Shown here piece by piece: positions 27,241-36,617 of a DNA stretch of 64,000 bases (position 1 is its first letter; the number at the start of each line of letters is the position of its first letter). The stretch spans positions 44,364-108,363 of the forward strand of contig CASFDA010000033.1 in NCBI GenBank assembly GCA_949293335.1, written 5' to 3'. Made by a program: the position numbers and the translations under genes. The notes under the pieces are model-generated. The model ran no database searches. It worked only from the letters and a program-made list of their open reading frames with translations, and was not told the DNA's origin. Source of the stretch: an uncultured Spirochaetales bacterium. GTDB lineage: Bacteria > Spirochaetota > Spirochaetia > Sphaerochaetales > Sphaerochaetaceae.

Positions 27241-27343
27241 CCAGTGGCAAATGTTCCTGGTCACATATGAAATCCGCTTACCGCTGCTACCTTCCGATCC
27301 TGACGGGGTTGGGCGGCTCATATTGCCGGGTATCTGCCACTGG
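27241..27343 (-). ncRNA. ffs: Signal recognition particle RNA (4.5S-type)
   Basis: Minus-strand sequence of about 103 nt whose ends pair perfectly (CCAGTGGCA / TGCCACTGG). The apical domain IV is diagnostic: GTCAGGATCGGAAGGTAGCAG followed by CGGTAAG, with the GGAA-type tetraloop and the conserved internal loop that bind Ffh. It lies 4 nt downstream of tRNA-Ser and just upstream of dnaX, a frequent bacterial arrangement. It is the short form without an Alu domain. Confidence 0.92.
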
Positions 27344-27347
27344 AAAC

Positions 27348-27432
27348 GGAGAGGGGGGGATTCGAACCCCCGATGGCTTTTGACCATACACGACTTCCAA
27401 TCGTGCACCTTCGACCGCTCGGACACCTCTCC
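27348..27432 (-). tRNA. tRNA-Ser (GGA)
   Basis: An 85-nt tRNA with a 7-bp acceptor stem GGAGAGG/CCTCTCC, long variable arm typical of serine tRNAs, T-loop GGTTCGAATCC and anticodon loop TTGGAAG (anticodon GGA). No CCA is encoded. It is cotranscribed with the SRP RNA from the promoter at 27458. Confidence 0.93.
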
Positions 27433-27457
27433 AAAAAGTATTTTTGATGCTCTTGCT

Positions 27458-27486
27458 ACTTTACGAGAGAGAAGCTTTTCTGTCAA
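27458..27486 (-). promoter_or_regulatory. Promoter for tRNA-Ser / SRP RNA
   Basis: On the minus strand TTGACA (27486-27481), 17-bp spacer and TAAAGT (27463-27458), 25 nt upstream of the tRNA. The divergent LacI-type gene starts 59 nt away. Confidence 0.7.
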
Positions 27487-27544
27487 TTGTTTTGGAAAAA
27501 TGTGGACTGTATAAGGAAAAGACAAGTATAATCGCGTACGAAAT

Positions 27545-28576
27545 ATGACGCTGAAAGAGATAGCTGATTTGGCAGGTGTATCCATAGGGACCGTGGACCG
27601 GGTTCTTCACAACAGGGGACGGGTCTCGAAGGAGAACACTGAGAAGATACATGATATTGTCAGGAAGTACGGATACGAGCCTAACAAGCTTGCCCAGAGG
27701 CTCCAGAGTGGCAAGGCTATCAAGATAGGAGTTCTGCTTCCTTCCATAGTCACCGAGTTCGGATACTGGCAGCAGGTTATGGACGGAACTGTCGAAGCGG
27801 AAAAGGAATTGAACAGTGTCGGGATAAAGGTGATCACTTCTTTCTTCGATCGTGATGAGCCGGAATCTTTCCTTTCTGCTCTTGCTGTACTCGTGGAGGC
27901 CGATGTTATTGCATACATTACTGCGCCTGTCCTCCCTGATATGATGAGGAAAGCGAATGAACTGTATCCCGATCTTCCTTTTGTGTTCATCGACTCTAGC
28001 CTTCCTGATCTTTCTCCTCTTGCAGATTTTGCACAGGATCCAATCAAGGCCGGGAAGATTGCAGCCCGCATGATGCATATGATGAATCCAGATCTTATGC
28101 GCATATTTGTCATCCAGACATTCAGAAGTGCTTTCAATGGAGAAATGAGGGCCCGTTCCTTCATTGATTATTACAGACGATCCAATCCCAGGGCACGTGT
28201 CGAAAACCTTTATATCCGCAGCGACGAGATGCTCGAGCCATATTTGACAAATCTCACGTTCAAAGAAGGTGAGAAGGGCGGGATGTTCATTGTCAGCGAC
28301 GGTGCGTGGAGGACATCGGAAAAGCTTGAAGAGCTAGATCTTCTGGACAAGTTCCTCCTCATCGGATTCGATCTTTCACCGGAAAATAGGGAGATGCTCG
28401 AAAATGGGCGCATTTCCCTCATCATAGGACAACGTCCATGGCTACAGGGATACGAATCCGTAATGTTTGTCTACAAGGGCTTTGTCCTTGGCCGGCCAAT
28501 AAAGAAGGAAACACTGTCTGTCCCTGTTGATATATATCTCAAAGAGAATATTCCACAGTCCTCTCTATGGGGATAA
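27545..28576 (+). CDS. LacI-family transcriptional regulator
   Basis: 343 residues. The N-terminal helix-turn-helix and hinge read MTLKEIADLAGVSIGTVDRV then LHNRGRVS and EPNKLAQRL, as in LacI/GalR proteins of the sugar-sensing type. The rest is a periplasmic-binding-like sensor domain. It lies just upstream of the arabinose transport and catabolism operon, whose promoter contains a LacI-type palindrome at 28846, so it is the probable repressor with an arabinose-related inducer (inference). No Shine-Dalgarno is seen, and TATAAT lies 12 nt before the ATG, suggesting a very short leader. Confidence 0.9.
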   Translation: MTLKEIADLAGVSIGTVDRVLHNRGRVSKENTEKIHDIVRKYGYEPNKLAQRLQSGKAIKIGVLLPSIVTEFGYWQQVMDGTVEAEKELNSVGIKVITSFFDRDEPESFLSALAVLVEADVIAYITAPVLPDMMRKANELYPDLPFVFIDSSLPDLSPLADFAQDPIKAGKIAARMMHMMNPDLMRIFVIQTFRSAFNGEMRARSFIDYYRRSNPRARVENLYIRSDEMLEPYLTNLTFKEGEKGGMFIVSDGAWRTSEKLEELDLLDKFLLIGFDLSPENREMLENGRISLIIGQRPWLQGYESVMFVYKGFVLGRPIKKETLSVPVDIYLKENIPQSSLWG

Positions 28577-28800
28577 GTCCGGATCTATACTTTTAGCTAT
28601 ATCTCCTTCAGTACAAGAAAATAAGCTTTATGTATCTGTAGAAAAGAAGGAAAGATCCTTTGATGCAATAAGATAATACACAAAAGAATGACGTGTATAA
28701 TAGAGTAAATATTTAAAAGCAATTAAGGCCCATTTTTAACACATCTAATTCCTTATTATTAAATAATTTATTTGATCGATATATTTGTTATCTTTTTTCC

Positions 28801-28830
28801 TTGACAGCGCTTTTGATGCCCTCAGATAAT
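28801..28830 (+). promoter_or_regulatory. Promoter of the arabinose operon
   Basis: Perfect -35 TTGACA (28801-28806), 18-bp spacer and -10 GATAAT (28825-28830), which puts the transcript start near 28837, about 50 nt before the binding-protein gene. Confidence 0.7.
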
Positions 28831-28845
28831 TAAAGTACAAGATTA

Positions 28846-28861
28846 GCGTTAACGTTCACGC
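28846..28861. promoter_or_regulatory. LacI-type operator
   Basis: GCGTTAAC/GTTCACGC is a 16-bp palindrome with one mismatch per half and the central CG typical of LacI/GalR operators. It lies about 10-25 nt downstream of the predicted transcript start, where bound repressor would block transcription. An overlapping repeat CGTTCA-N5-TGAACG occurs at 28853-28869. Confidence 0.6.
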
Positions 28862-28885
28862 AATGAACGAAAAAGGAGAAATTCA

Positions 28886-29845
28886 ATGAAAAAAGCTCTT
28901 GTTTTGCTTCTTTCACTGCTCGTGGCTGTAAGCCTTTTCGCAGCTGATGACCTTATCACTGTAGGATATGCTCAGGTGGGAGCAGAATCTGACTGGAGGA
29001 CAGCTAATACAAAGTCTTTCCAGGAGACATTCGTACCAGAGAATGGCTATCGTCTCATTTTCGATGATGCTCAGCAGAGACAGGAAAACCAGATCAGGGC
29101 AATTCGAAACTTCATCCAGCAGGAAGTTGACTACATTGTAGTAGCTCCAGTTGTTGAGACAGGTTGGGAGACTGTATTGCAGGAAGCATATGATGCAGGA
29201 ATTCCTGTCATTCTTTCTGACCGTATGATGGATGTATCTGACGAGCTCTATGTTGCATGGGTTGGTGGAAACTTCGTCAAGGAAGGTGAGGATGCTGGAC
29301 GCTGGCTCGCTGATTATCTCGAGAAGCAGGGAAGAGGCGATGAGGAGATCAATATCGTTACTCTCCAGGGAACAATCGGTGCATCTGCTCAGGTTGGAAG
29401 AACTGAAGGATTCGGAAACATCCTCAAGGAACATGACAACTGGCACATGCTTGCTATGCAGACAGGTGAGTTCACGCAGGCCAAGGGACAGGAAGTCATG
29501 GAATCCTTCCTCCACAGCTATCCAGACATTGACGTTGTAGTATGCGAGAACGACAACATGGCATTTGGTGCTATCGATGCTATCAAGGCAGCTGGAAGAA
29601 CATGCGGACCTGATGGAGATATCATCATCTTCTCATTCGACGCAGTACGCGCAGCATTTGATGCAATGATCGCTGGTGACCTCAATGCAGCATTCGAGTG
29701 CAATCCTCTCCATGGACCAAGGGTGGCAGAGATCATCCAGAAGCTTGAGAACGGTGAGCCTGTTGAGAAGATCCAGTATGTAGACGAGACATACTTCGAC
29801 ACAACAATGGATCTCGAGGCAATCAAGGCAACTCGCGCATATTGA
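28886..29845 (+). CDS. Sugar ABC transporter substrate-binding protein (YtfQ-like, likely arabinose)
   Basis: 319 residues with a cleavable signal peptide ending near SLFA-A (residue 19); no lipobox. The mature start VGYAQVGAESDWRTAN matches the furanose-binding YtfQ group, with later EGFGNILKEH and VVCENDNMAFGAIDAI ligand-fold motifs. It should capture a pentose in the periplasm and hand it to the ATPase and permeases downstream. AAAAGGAG precedes ATG. Codon use is strongly biased (frequent ATC, CTC, GCA), consistent with high expression. Arabinose as ligand is inferred from the operon. Confidence 0.88.
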   Translation: MKKALVLLLSLLVAVSLFAADDLITVGYAQVGAESDWRTANTKSFQETFVPENGYRLIFDDAQQRQENQIRAIRNFIQQEVDYIVVAPVVETGWETVLQEAYDAGIPVILSDRMMDVSDELYVAWVGGNFVKEGEDAGRWLADYLEKQGRGDEEINIVTLQGTIGASAQVGRTEGFGNILKEHDNWHMLAMQTGEFTQAKGQEVMESFLHSYPDIDVVVCENDNMAFGAIDAIKAAGRTCGPDGDIIIFSFDAVRAAFDAMIAGDLNAAFECNPLHGPRVAEIIQKLENGEPVEKIQYVDETYFDTTMDLEAIKATRAY

Positions 29846-29870
29846 TTCCTTCCGCGGACTGAAGGTAATT

Positions 29871-29900
29871 ACGGGCGGCGTAATATACCGCCCGTTTTTT
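29871..29900 (+). terminator. Intercistronic terminator after the binding-protein gene
   Basis: A GC-rich 8-bp stem ACGGGCGG (29871-29878) / CCGCCCGT (29888-29895) followed by TTTTTT. An outer stem CGGACT (29855-29860) / AGTCCG (29904-29909) encloses it. It would reduce transcription into the ATPase and permease genes, leaving more binding protein than membrane complex. Confidence 0.8.
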
Positions 29901-29930
29901 CATAGTCCGGAGAAAAAAGGAGAGTAAAGT

Positions 29931-31442
29931 ATGGAGAAAGATGTAGTTCTCAGGATGGAGGGAATTTATAAGACTTTTCCTGGTGTAAAGGCTTTGCAGG
30001 ATGTTTCCTTTACACTCCGGGAAGGTGAGATACATGCCCTCATGGGAGAAAACGGTGCCGGAAAATCGACACTAATCAAGGTTCTTACAGGGGTTTATGA
30101 ACTTGATGGAGGAAAAATATACCTCAAGGGTCATGAAGGACCGATAGTAAATAAAAGTCCGCAGGATGCTCAGGACAATGGAATCAGTACAGTTTATCAG
30201 GAAGTTTGTCTCTGTCCTAACCTGACTGTTAGCGAAAATATCTTTATGGGTCGGGAACCCAAGAAAGGTGGATTTGTTGACTGGAGAAAAATGAATGAGG
30301 ACAGCAAGAAACTGCTTGCTTCCTTGGATATAGATGTTGATGTTACAAGAGCTGTCGAGAACTATTCGATCGCACTTCAGCAGATGGTTGCGATTGCACG
30401 TGCCGTCAGCACGGATTGCAAGGTACTGATTCTCGATGAACCTACAAGCTCTCTTGATGATTCTGAAGTTGAGAAACTCTTTTCCGTAATGATGGCACTG
30501 AAGGAAAGAGGTGTTGGAATAATTTTCGTCACACACTTCCTCGAGCAGGTCTATAAGGTATGTGACCGCATCACTGTGCTACGCAATGGCCAGTTTGTAG
30601 GCGAATACCCGATTGACGAGCTTCCTAGAGTCAGTCTTGTTTCAAAGATGCTTGGAAAGGATCTTGATGATCTTGCCGAGATCAAGAATCTCAGGGTAAC
30701 GCAGCCAACAGAGGAGATTGTCGTCAAGGCAGATGAGGTGCAGAGCCCGAGAGTAAAGGAGTTCGATATAGAAGTCCATCGGGGAGAGGTTGTCGGGCTT
30801 GCCGGCCTTCTTGGATCTGGAAGAAGCGAGCTTGTGCGTGCAATCTATGGTGCGGACAAGTCCAATAGCGGGTCTGTCACATGCAAGAACAAGAAGGTCA
30901 GAGCTGGAAATGAACTCGATTCAATGATGGCTGGAATGGCATATCTTCCTGAAGACAGGAAAAAGGATGGAATCATTCCTGAACTGAGCGTAAGGGAGAA
31001 CATGCTCATTGCGCTTCAGGTCAAGAATGGAGTCTTCCATCTGATAAACAGGAAGAGTCAGGAAGAATTTGTTGACGAATATATCAAAATACTTCAGATC
31101 AAGACTGCCAGCAGGGAAACGCCGATAAAGAGTCTCTCTGGCGGCAATCAGCAGAAAGTGATACTTGCCCGCTGGCTTCTGACGAACCCTGAATTCATCA
31201 TACTCGATGAACCAACTCGTGGAATCGATATTGGAACAAAGACTGAAATTCAGAAACTCATATTGAAGTTCGCGGATGAGGGGAAGGGCGTGATCTTCAT
31301 CTCTTCTGAGATCGAGGAAATGCTCAGGACCTGTTCCAGAATGGGTATCATGCGCGATGGAAAGAAAGTCGGAGAGCTTGAGGGAGAGGAAAATCTTAAT
31401 GTGTCTTCTGTCATGAAGGCGATCGCAGGGGGTGGAAAATGA
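29931..31442 (+). CDS. Sugar ABC transporter ATP-binding protein (two ABC domains)
   Basis: 503 residues, a tandem ABC ATPase as in AraG/YtfR/RbsA systems. The first domain has Walker A GENGAGKST (about 38-46), and VLILDEPTSSLD (about 165-176). The second has a degenerate P-loop GLLGSGRSE and intact LSGGNQQKV signature with FIILDEPTRGID. It powers import through the two permeases downstream. The start overlaps nothing; AAAGGAG precedes ATG by 7 nt. The 3' end overlaps the next gene by 4 nt. Confidence 0.93.
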   Translation: MEKDVVLRMEGIYKTFPGVKALQDVSFTLREGEIHALMGENGAGKSTLIKVLTGVYELDGGKIYLKGHEGPIVNKSPQDAQDNGISTVYQEVCLCPNLTVSENIFMGREPKKGGFVDWRKMNEDSKKLLASLDIDVDVTRAVENYSIALQQMVAIARAVSTDCKVLILDEPTSSLDDSEVEKLFSVMMALKERGVGIIFVTHFLEQVYKVCDRITVLRNGQFVGEYPIDELPRVSLVSKMLGKDLDDLAEIKNLRVTQPTEEIVVKADEVQSPRVKEFDIEVHRGEVVGLAGLLGSGRSELVRAIYGADKSNSGSVTCKNKKVRAGNELDSMMAGMAYLPEDRKKDGIIPELSVRENMLIALQVKNGVFHLINRKSQEEFVDEYIKILQIKTASRETPIKSLSGGNQQKVILARWLLTNPEFIILDEPTRGIDIGTKTEIQKLILKFADEGKGVIFISSEIEEMLRTCSRMGIMRDGKKVGELEGEENLNVSSVMKAIAGGGK

Positions 31443-32506
31443 GCGATCTGAGAACAAAGCTGAATAAAGTAACGCACTATAAGCTTTTCCTGCCTATCTT
31501 TTGCCTTTGTCTGGTTCTGATGATCAACATCATCACAACTCCGGACTTTTTCCATGTTGAGGTCAGGAACGGTGTGCTCTATGGCCGATTGATAGATATT
31601 GTCAATAGGGCAAGCGAGCTTGTCATCCTTTCAGTAGGAATGACGCTGGTGGTAGCGGTGTCTGCAGGAACAGATATTTCTGTAGGAGCTGTCATGGCGG
31701 TAACGGCGGCGATCACTACCAATATACTTGCGGGAGGAGAGGTATCAGTAAACGAATACCACGCACCTCTTATTTTTGCTGTCTTCATGGGATTGCTTGC
31801 TGGTGTGGCATGTGGAGCCTGGAATGGATTTCTGGTTGCGAAAATGCGCATACAGCCGATGGTGGCAACGCTCATACTGTATACTGCTGGACGAGGCATA
31901 GCACAGCTTGTGACAAGCGGACAAATAACATACATCCGTGTTCCGAGCTATCAGTATCTTGGAAACTTCCTTCCAGGGGTTCCGATTCCAACTCCTGTAT
32001 TCGTGTCGATACTGGTTGTGATACTCGTACAGCTTTTTGTGAAGAAAACCGCATTTGGCCTCTTCATTGAAAGCGTAGGAGTCAACAAAGAAGCGTCAAA
32101 GCATGTCGGATTGAAATCCGTTGCCCTCATTTTCGCATCATATGTGTTCTGCGGATTCCTTGCAGGCATTTCGGGTCTTGTTGCATCTTCAAGAATCTAT
32201 TCTGCGGATGCCAACAACATTGGCTTGAACCTCGAACTTGATGCAATCCTTGCCGTTGCACTCGGTGGCAACAGCCTTGGAGGCGGACGATTCAGCATCA
32301 CGGGGTCAGTAATTGGCGCATACACGATACAGGCCCTTACAACAACGCTCTATGCAATGGGTGTGAGCGCGGACCAGATCCCGGTATACAAGGCAATTGT
32401 AGTCGTGATCATCGTTTCCCTGCAGTCTCCTGAGTTCCAGCGCTACATGCGACGGATAAAGGCACGGTTTGCTGCAGGCAGAGAGCTGAAGGAGGTCGCA
32501 CGATGA
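31439..32506 (+). CDS. Sugar ABC transporter permease 1 (YtfT-like)
   Basis: 355 residues, with 8-10 hydrophobic segments of the BPD_transp_2 family. Family motifs include SVGMTLVVAVSAGTDISVGA (about 66-85) and VALGGNSLGGGRFSI near residue 275. It pairs with the next gene to form a heterodimeric channel, as in YtfT-YjfF. ATG overlaps the ATPase stop (ATGA), and the 3' end overlaps the second permease by 4 nt. Confidence 0.92.
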   Translation: MSDLRTKLNKVTHYKLFLPIFCLCLVLMINIITTPDFFHVEVRNGVLYGRLIDIVNRASELVILSVGMTLVVAVSAGTDISVGAVMAVTAAITTNILAGGEVSVNEYHAPLIFAVFMGLLAGVACGAWNGFLVAKMRIQPMVATLILYTAGRGIAQLVTSGQITYIRVPSYQYLGNFLPGVPIPTPVFVSILVVILVQLFVKKTAFGLFIESVGVNKEASKHVGLKSVALIFASYVFCGFLAGISGLVASSRIYSADANNIGLNLELDAILAVALGGNSLGGGRFSITGSVIGAYTIQALTTTLYAMGVSADQIPVYKAIVVVIIVSLQSPEFQRYMRRIKARFAAGRELKEVAR

Positions 32507-33531
32507 AAGCTTTGGGAAAGAAAAAACTTAATCAGAACACATTCCTTCTGATGGTCACTGTCGTTCTTTTCTTCGCGATGTATATCTTCGGATGCATTGT
32601 CTTCAGGGATCTGAACTTTGGTCGTTTCCAGGTCTTCCTCAATCTTCTGATCAATAATGCATCACTGATTGTCATCGCCTGCGGAATGACGATAGTCATG
32701 ATCACGGGAGGTATAGATATCTCCGTAGGCTCGTTTGTCGCAATGAGCTGCATGATGCTTGCAAGCATGATGGAACGTCAGGGAATAGGTGCTGTTCCTG
32801 CTGTCCTGATCGTACTTGTAACTGGTGTTGTGTTCGGCATAGTGCAAGGTTTCCTCGTCGCTTATCTCAATATCCAGCCTTTTATCGTGACACTGGCGGG
32901 AATGTTCTTTGCACGTGGTATGACAGCTATCATCAGCCGCGATATGATAGCAATCACGAATGAGTTGTTCACTGCCTGGGCACAGTTCAGGATCCGTTTC
33001 CCATTCGGCGGTTATACAAACAGGCGTGGAAGATATATAGCGCCGTACATATATCCGACAGTCATCATTGCTCTTGCAATACTCGTTATCACATTCATCA
33101 TTCTCCGGTACACCAAGTTCGGACGCAGGTTCTATGCCATTGGCGGATCTGAATCTTCTTCGATGTTGATGGGCATCAATGTGAAGAGGACGAGGTTCGC
33201 TGCATATGTGATCTCTGGTTTTTACTGTGCGATCGGAGGTATCCTCTTCTGCCTCAATACATGCTCAGGCTTTGTCGAGCAGGCGAAGGGTTTCGAGATG
33301 GATGCGATTGCATCTGCGGTTATCGGTGGAACTCTCCTTACTGGAGGTGTTGGAAATGTAATAGGAAGTTTCTTTGGCGTTTTGATCAAAGGTACGATCG
33401 AAACACTGATAAACTTCCCCGGAGTCCTCTCATCTTGGTGGGCAAGGATTGCGATTGCAGCCCTTCTTGCGTTCTTCATCATTTTGCAGAGCATTCTTGG
33501 TTCAAGAAAGGAAAAGGGCAGCAGAGCCTAA
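32503..33531 (+). CDS. Sugar ABC transporter permease 2 (YjfF-like)
   Basis: 342 residues, second BPD_transp_2 permease, with ACGMTIVMITGGIDISVGS (about 59-77), YLNIQPFIVTLAGMFFARG (about 122-140) and FYAIGGSESSSMLMGINV. The two permeases are similar but not near-identical, supporting a heterodimer. Tightly coupled to the previous gene by an ATGA overlap; araA follows 13 nt later. Confidence 0.92.
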   Translation: MKALGKKKLNQNTFLLMVTVVLFFAMYIFGCIVFRDLNFGRFQVFLNLLINNASLIVIACGMTIVMITGGIDISVGSFVAMSCMMLASMMERQGIGAVPAVLIVLVTGVVFGIVQGFLVAYLNIQPFIVTLAGMFFARGMTAIISRDMIAITNELFTAWAQFRIRFPFGGYTNRRGRYIAPYIYPTVIIALAILVITFIILRYTKFGRRFYAIGGSESSSMLMGINVKRTRFAAYVISGFYCAIGGILFCLNTCSGFVEQAKGFEMDAIASAVIGGTLLTGGVGNVIGSFFGVLIKGTIETLINFPGVLSSWWARIAIAALLAFFIILQSILGSRKEKGSRA

Positions 33532-33544
33532 TTGGAGGAGAAAG

Positions 33545-35020
33545 ATGTACAAATTCTATTTCGTTGCAGGAAGTCAGGATCTTTATGGGGATGACTGCCT
33601 GAATAATGTAGCAAAGCATTCGAAGGAGATGGTCGATACACTCAATGCTTCTGGAATGCTTCCGTTCGAGGTCGTCTGGAAGCCAACTCTCCTTACAAAA
33701 GCCGGCATATATTCATTCTTTGATGAGGCAAATTCCGATAAGGAATGCATGGGAACCATTCTTTGGATGCACACATTCAGTCCTGCGAAGAACTGGATCA
33801 GCGGACTCAAGATCGCCCGTAAGCCAATTCTTCACCTGCATACACAGTTCAGGGAAGCCCTTCCGTTCAGCACGATAGACATGGATTACATGAACGAGAA
33901 CCAGTCTGCTCATGGAGACAGGGAATTCGGTCACATCATGAGCAGGATGGGAATCCAGAGAGAAATAGTTGTGGGCTACTGGCGGCATGAGGATGTGATC
34001 AAGAAGATAGCATCCTGGATGCAGAGTGCAGTCGGCATTGTTGAAAGCAACAACATCAAGGTCATGAGGATCGCTGACAATATGCGTTCTGTAGCTGTTA
34101 CAGAAGGTGACAAGGTCGAAGCGGAGATTGTTTTCGGCTGGCAGGTCGATGCATATCCTGTAAACGAGGCTGTCGAGTATGTGAACGCGGTATCCGAAAG
34201 TGAGACCAACGCGCTTGTGGATGAGTATTACGATAAGTACGGCCTTATCCTCGATGGAAGGGATGCATGTGAATTCAAAAAGCATGTGGCCGTTCAGGCT
34301 CAGATCGAGATCGGTCTTGAGAATATGCTCAAAGAGAAGGGCTACAATGCAATTGTCACTCACTTCGGTGACCTTGGTGGTTTCAAGCAGCTTCCTGGTC
34401 TTGCGATCCAGCGCCTGATGGAAAAAGGTTATGGCTTTGGTGCCGAGGGCGACTGGAAGACCGCTGCAATGGTCCGTCTGATGAAGGTAATGGCTGGAGG
34501 AAAAGACACCAGCTTCTTTGAGGATTACACATACAATCTGGTAAAAGGCAAAGAGGCTGTTCTTGAATCTCACATGCTCGAGGTATGTCCATCTTGTGGC
34601 GACGGAAAAGCATTTATAAGAGTGCTCCCGCTCTCCATGGGCGACAGGGAAGATCCTGCAAGACTTGTGTTCACATGCAAGGAGGGAAAGGGAATTGCAA
34701 CAAGCCTCATCGATCTTGGAAACCGTTTCCGCCTTATTGTTAACGAAGTTGAGAGCATCCCTTGTCCGGAGGAGATGCCAAACCTCCCAGTCGCGTCAAG
34801 TTACTGGAGACCAGAGCCTAATCTCCTTGTCGGAGCGGAGGCTTGGATTCTTGCTGGTGGCGCACACCACTCTTCATTCTCCTATGCTCTCACGAGTCAT
34901 CAGATGAAGATCTGGGCAGATGCAATGGGAATCGAAATGGTCACGATTGACAAGAATACTGAAATTGAGAGCTTCAAGGACCGTCTGAAGTGGAATGGGG
35001 CATATTATGACAGGCGATAA
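33545..35020 (+). CDS. araA: L-arabinose isomerase
   Basis: 491 residues from MYKFYFVAGSQDLYG, placed by a GGAGGAG Shine-Dalgarno; the open frame extends upstream inside the permease gene but that part is not used. It converts L-arabinose to L-ribulose using a divalent metal. Metal-site surroundings are visible: FGAEGDWKTAA (Glu near residue 300), the DYTYNL..LESHMLEVCPS stretch with a His, and GGAHHSSFS near residue 442. It is followed by the kinase gene, which overlaps it by 26 nt. Confidence 0.95.
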   Translation: MYKFYFVAGSQDLYGDDCLNNVAKHSKEMVDTLNASGMLPFEVVWKPTLLTKAGIYSFFDEANSDKECMGTILWMHTFSPAKNWISGLKIARKPILHLHTQFREALPFSTIDMDYMNENQSAHGDREFGHIMSRMGIQREIVVGYWRHEDVIKKIASWMQSAVGIVESNNIKVMRIADNMRSVAVTEGDKVEAEIVFGWQVDAYPVNEAVEYVNAVSESETNALVDEYYDKYGLILDGRDACEFKKHVAVQAQIEIGLENMLKEKGYNAIVTHFGDLGGFKQLPGLAIQRLMEKGYGFGAEGDWKTAAMVRLMKVMAGGKDTSFFEDYTYNLVKGKEAVLESHMLEVCPSCGDGKAFIRVLPLSMGDREDPARLVFTCKEGKGIATSLIDLGNRFRLIVNEVESIPCPEEMPNLPVASSYWRPEPNLLVGAEAWILAGGAHHSSFSYALTSHQMKIWADAMGIEMVTIDKNTEIESFKDRLKWNGAYYDRR

Positions 35021-36617
35021 AATTCGTAAAGAACTGGAAAGCGGGCTCTGTTCTCTTGGTATCGAGTTTGGTTCCACGCGAATCAAGGCCATCCTGATTT
35101 CAAGTGACAAGAGTCCTGTTGCCAGTGGTGCATATGACTGGGAAAACAGACTTGAAGATGGTATCTGGACATATAGTATTGATGACATATTAACTGGACT
35201 CAAAGGATGTTATCACGAACTGAAGAAAGATGTGCTTTCTAAGTATGGTGTACGCCTTGCTAATCTGAAGGCAATTGGAATCAGCGCAATGATGCACGGT
35301 TATATGCCATTTGATGCAGACGGAAACCTCCTTTCTCCATTCCGCACTTGGCGGAATAACATAACTGAAAAGGAATCAGAGGAACTGACCGAATTATTTT
35401 CATATCCGATTCCACAACGATGGACTATAAGTCATCTTTTTAAGGATATGAAGGAACAAAAGGCGTATCTGACGGTATTAGATCACGTAAGCACACTAGC
35501 GTGCTATGTGCATACGATTCTTACGGGAAAACATGTGATCGGTATTGGGGATGCTTCAGGAATGTTCCCGATTGATACGGAGACAAAGGACTATCTTGAA
35601 AGTGCCTTGAGCGTTTTCGATGAGAAATTTGTCATTGGAAAATACGAGTGGACTATCAAGGATGTTCTTCCTGAAGTGCTTGTTGCTGGCAATGAAGCAG
35701 GATGCCTTACTAAAGAAGGCGCTCTGCTTCTTGATGAAGAAGGGGACCTGAAAGAGGGAATTCCTTTCTGTCCTCCGGAGGGAGATGCCGAAACGGGAAT
35801 GATGGCTACAAATGCTGTCAGGGCAAGAAGCGGGAATGTCTCCGCTGGAACGAGTGTATTTGCATCTATTGTACTCGAGAAGCCGCTCAAGAAGGCCTAT
35901 AGCCAGCTTGATATCGTAACGACTCCTGACGGAAGGCAAGTTGCCATGGCTCATAGCAACAACTGCACGGGAAGTTATGATATGTGGATCAGGATGTTTG
36001 ATGAGGTCCTCAAGGCTCTCGGTGTGCATGTAAGCAAGGGAGAACTTTATGACAGGCTCCTTTCTCTTGCACTCGAAGCAGATCCTGCTGCTGGCGGGCT
36101 TGTCTCCTATCCTTATCTTTCTGGTGAGCACATAACAGGTTTCTCTTCCGGTTGTCTCATGCATCTTATTCCAGATGATGCAGAGCTGTCCATTTCTTCG
36201 TTCATGCGCTCAGAGCTTTTTGCCTCTCTTTCTGCGATGCGTATCGGACTCGATATCCTCTTTGAAAAGGAGGGGGTGACGATAGATATGATCTCTGGTC
36301 ATGGCGGGTTCTTCAAAACTCCGTCGGTTGGACAGACGATCATGGCTGCTGTGACAAAGACCCCTTGCAGAGTGCTCTCGACAGCAGGAGAGGGCGGAGC
36401 TTGGGGAATAGCTCTGCTTGCAGATTATCTTTCTAGCGATAAAAGCCTGGAGAGATATCTGGATGAGGATGTCTTCAGGAATGCGGAAAGCAGTGTCGTG
36501 TATCCGAGGAAAGAAGATATGGAGGGATATGAAAAGTATCTCGAAAGATACAAGAAAGGGCTTTGCGTCGAGAGGAAGGCAGTAGAGACATTTTCAGAGG
36601 AGGGGCAGTATGTATGA
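34995..36617 (+). CDS. araB: FGGY-family sugar kinase, probable ribulokinase
   Basis: 540 residues (536 if the second ATG at 35007 is used; neither has a strong Shine-Dalgarno). The FGGY kinase fold shows the N-terminal phosphate motif GIEFGSTRIKAIL (about 22-34), GISAMMHGYMPFD (about 95) and a C-terminal GGFFKTPSVGQ adenosine-binding segment. Position between araA and araD argues for phosphorylating L-ribulose to L-ribulose-5-phosphate. It is of the AraB-like variant found in Firmicutes and other non-enteric bacteria rather than the enteric AraB, so the symbol is based on context. Confidence 0.8.
   Translation: MGHIMTGDKIRKELESGLCSLGIEFGSTRIKAILISSDKSPVASGAYDWENRLEDGIWTYSIDDILTGLKGCYHELKKDVLSKYGVRLANLKAIGISAMMHGYMPFDADGNLLSPFRTWRNNITEKESEELTELFSYPIPQRWTISHLFKDMKEQKAYLTVLDHVSTLACYVHTILTGKHVIGIGDASGMFPIDTETKDYLESALSVFDEKFVIGKYEWTIKDVLPEVLVAGNEAGCLTKEGALLLDEEGDLKEGIPFCPPEGDAETGMMATNAVRARSGNVSAGTSVFASIVLEKPLKKAYSQLDIVTTPDGRQVAMAHSNNCTGSYDMWIRMFDEVLKALGVHVSKGELYDRLLSLALEADPAAGGLVSYPYLSGEHITGFSSGCLMHLIPDDAELSISSFMRSELFASLSAMRIGLDILFEKEGVTIDMISGHGGFFKTPSVGQTIMAAVTKTPCRVLSTAGEGGAWGIALLADYLSSDKSLERYLDEDVFRNAESSVVYPRKEDMEGYEKYLERYKKGLCVERKAVETFSEEGQYV

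Larger units (their letters stand above)
28577..28885. other. Regulatory gap before the arabinose operon
   Basis: A 309-bp AT-rich gap with no credible gene. Its right part holds the operon promoter and operator listed separately. An additional TATAAT-like hexamer occurs near 28697 without a convincing -35. No terminator for the regulator gene is evident. Confidence 0.5.
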
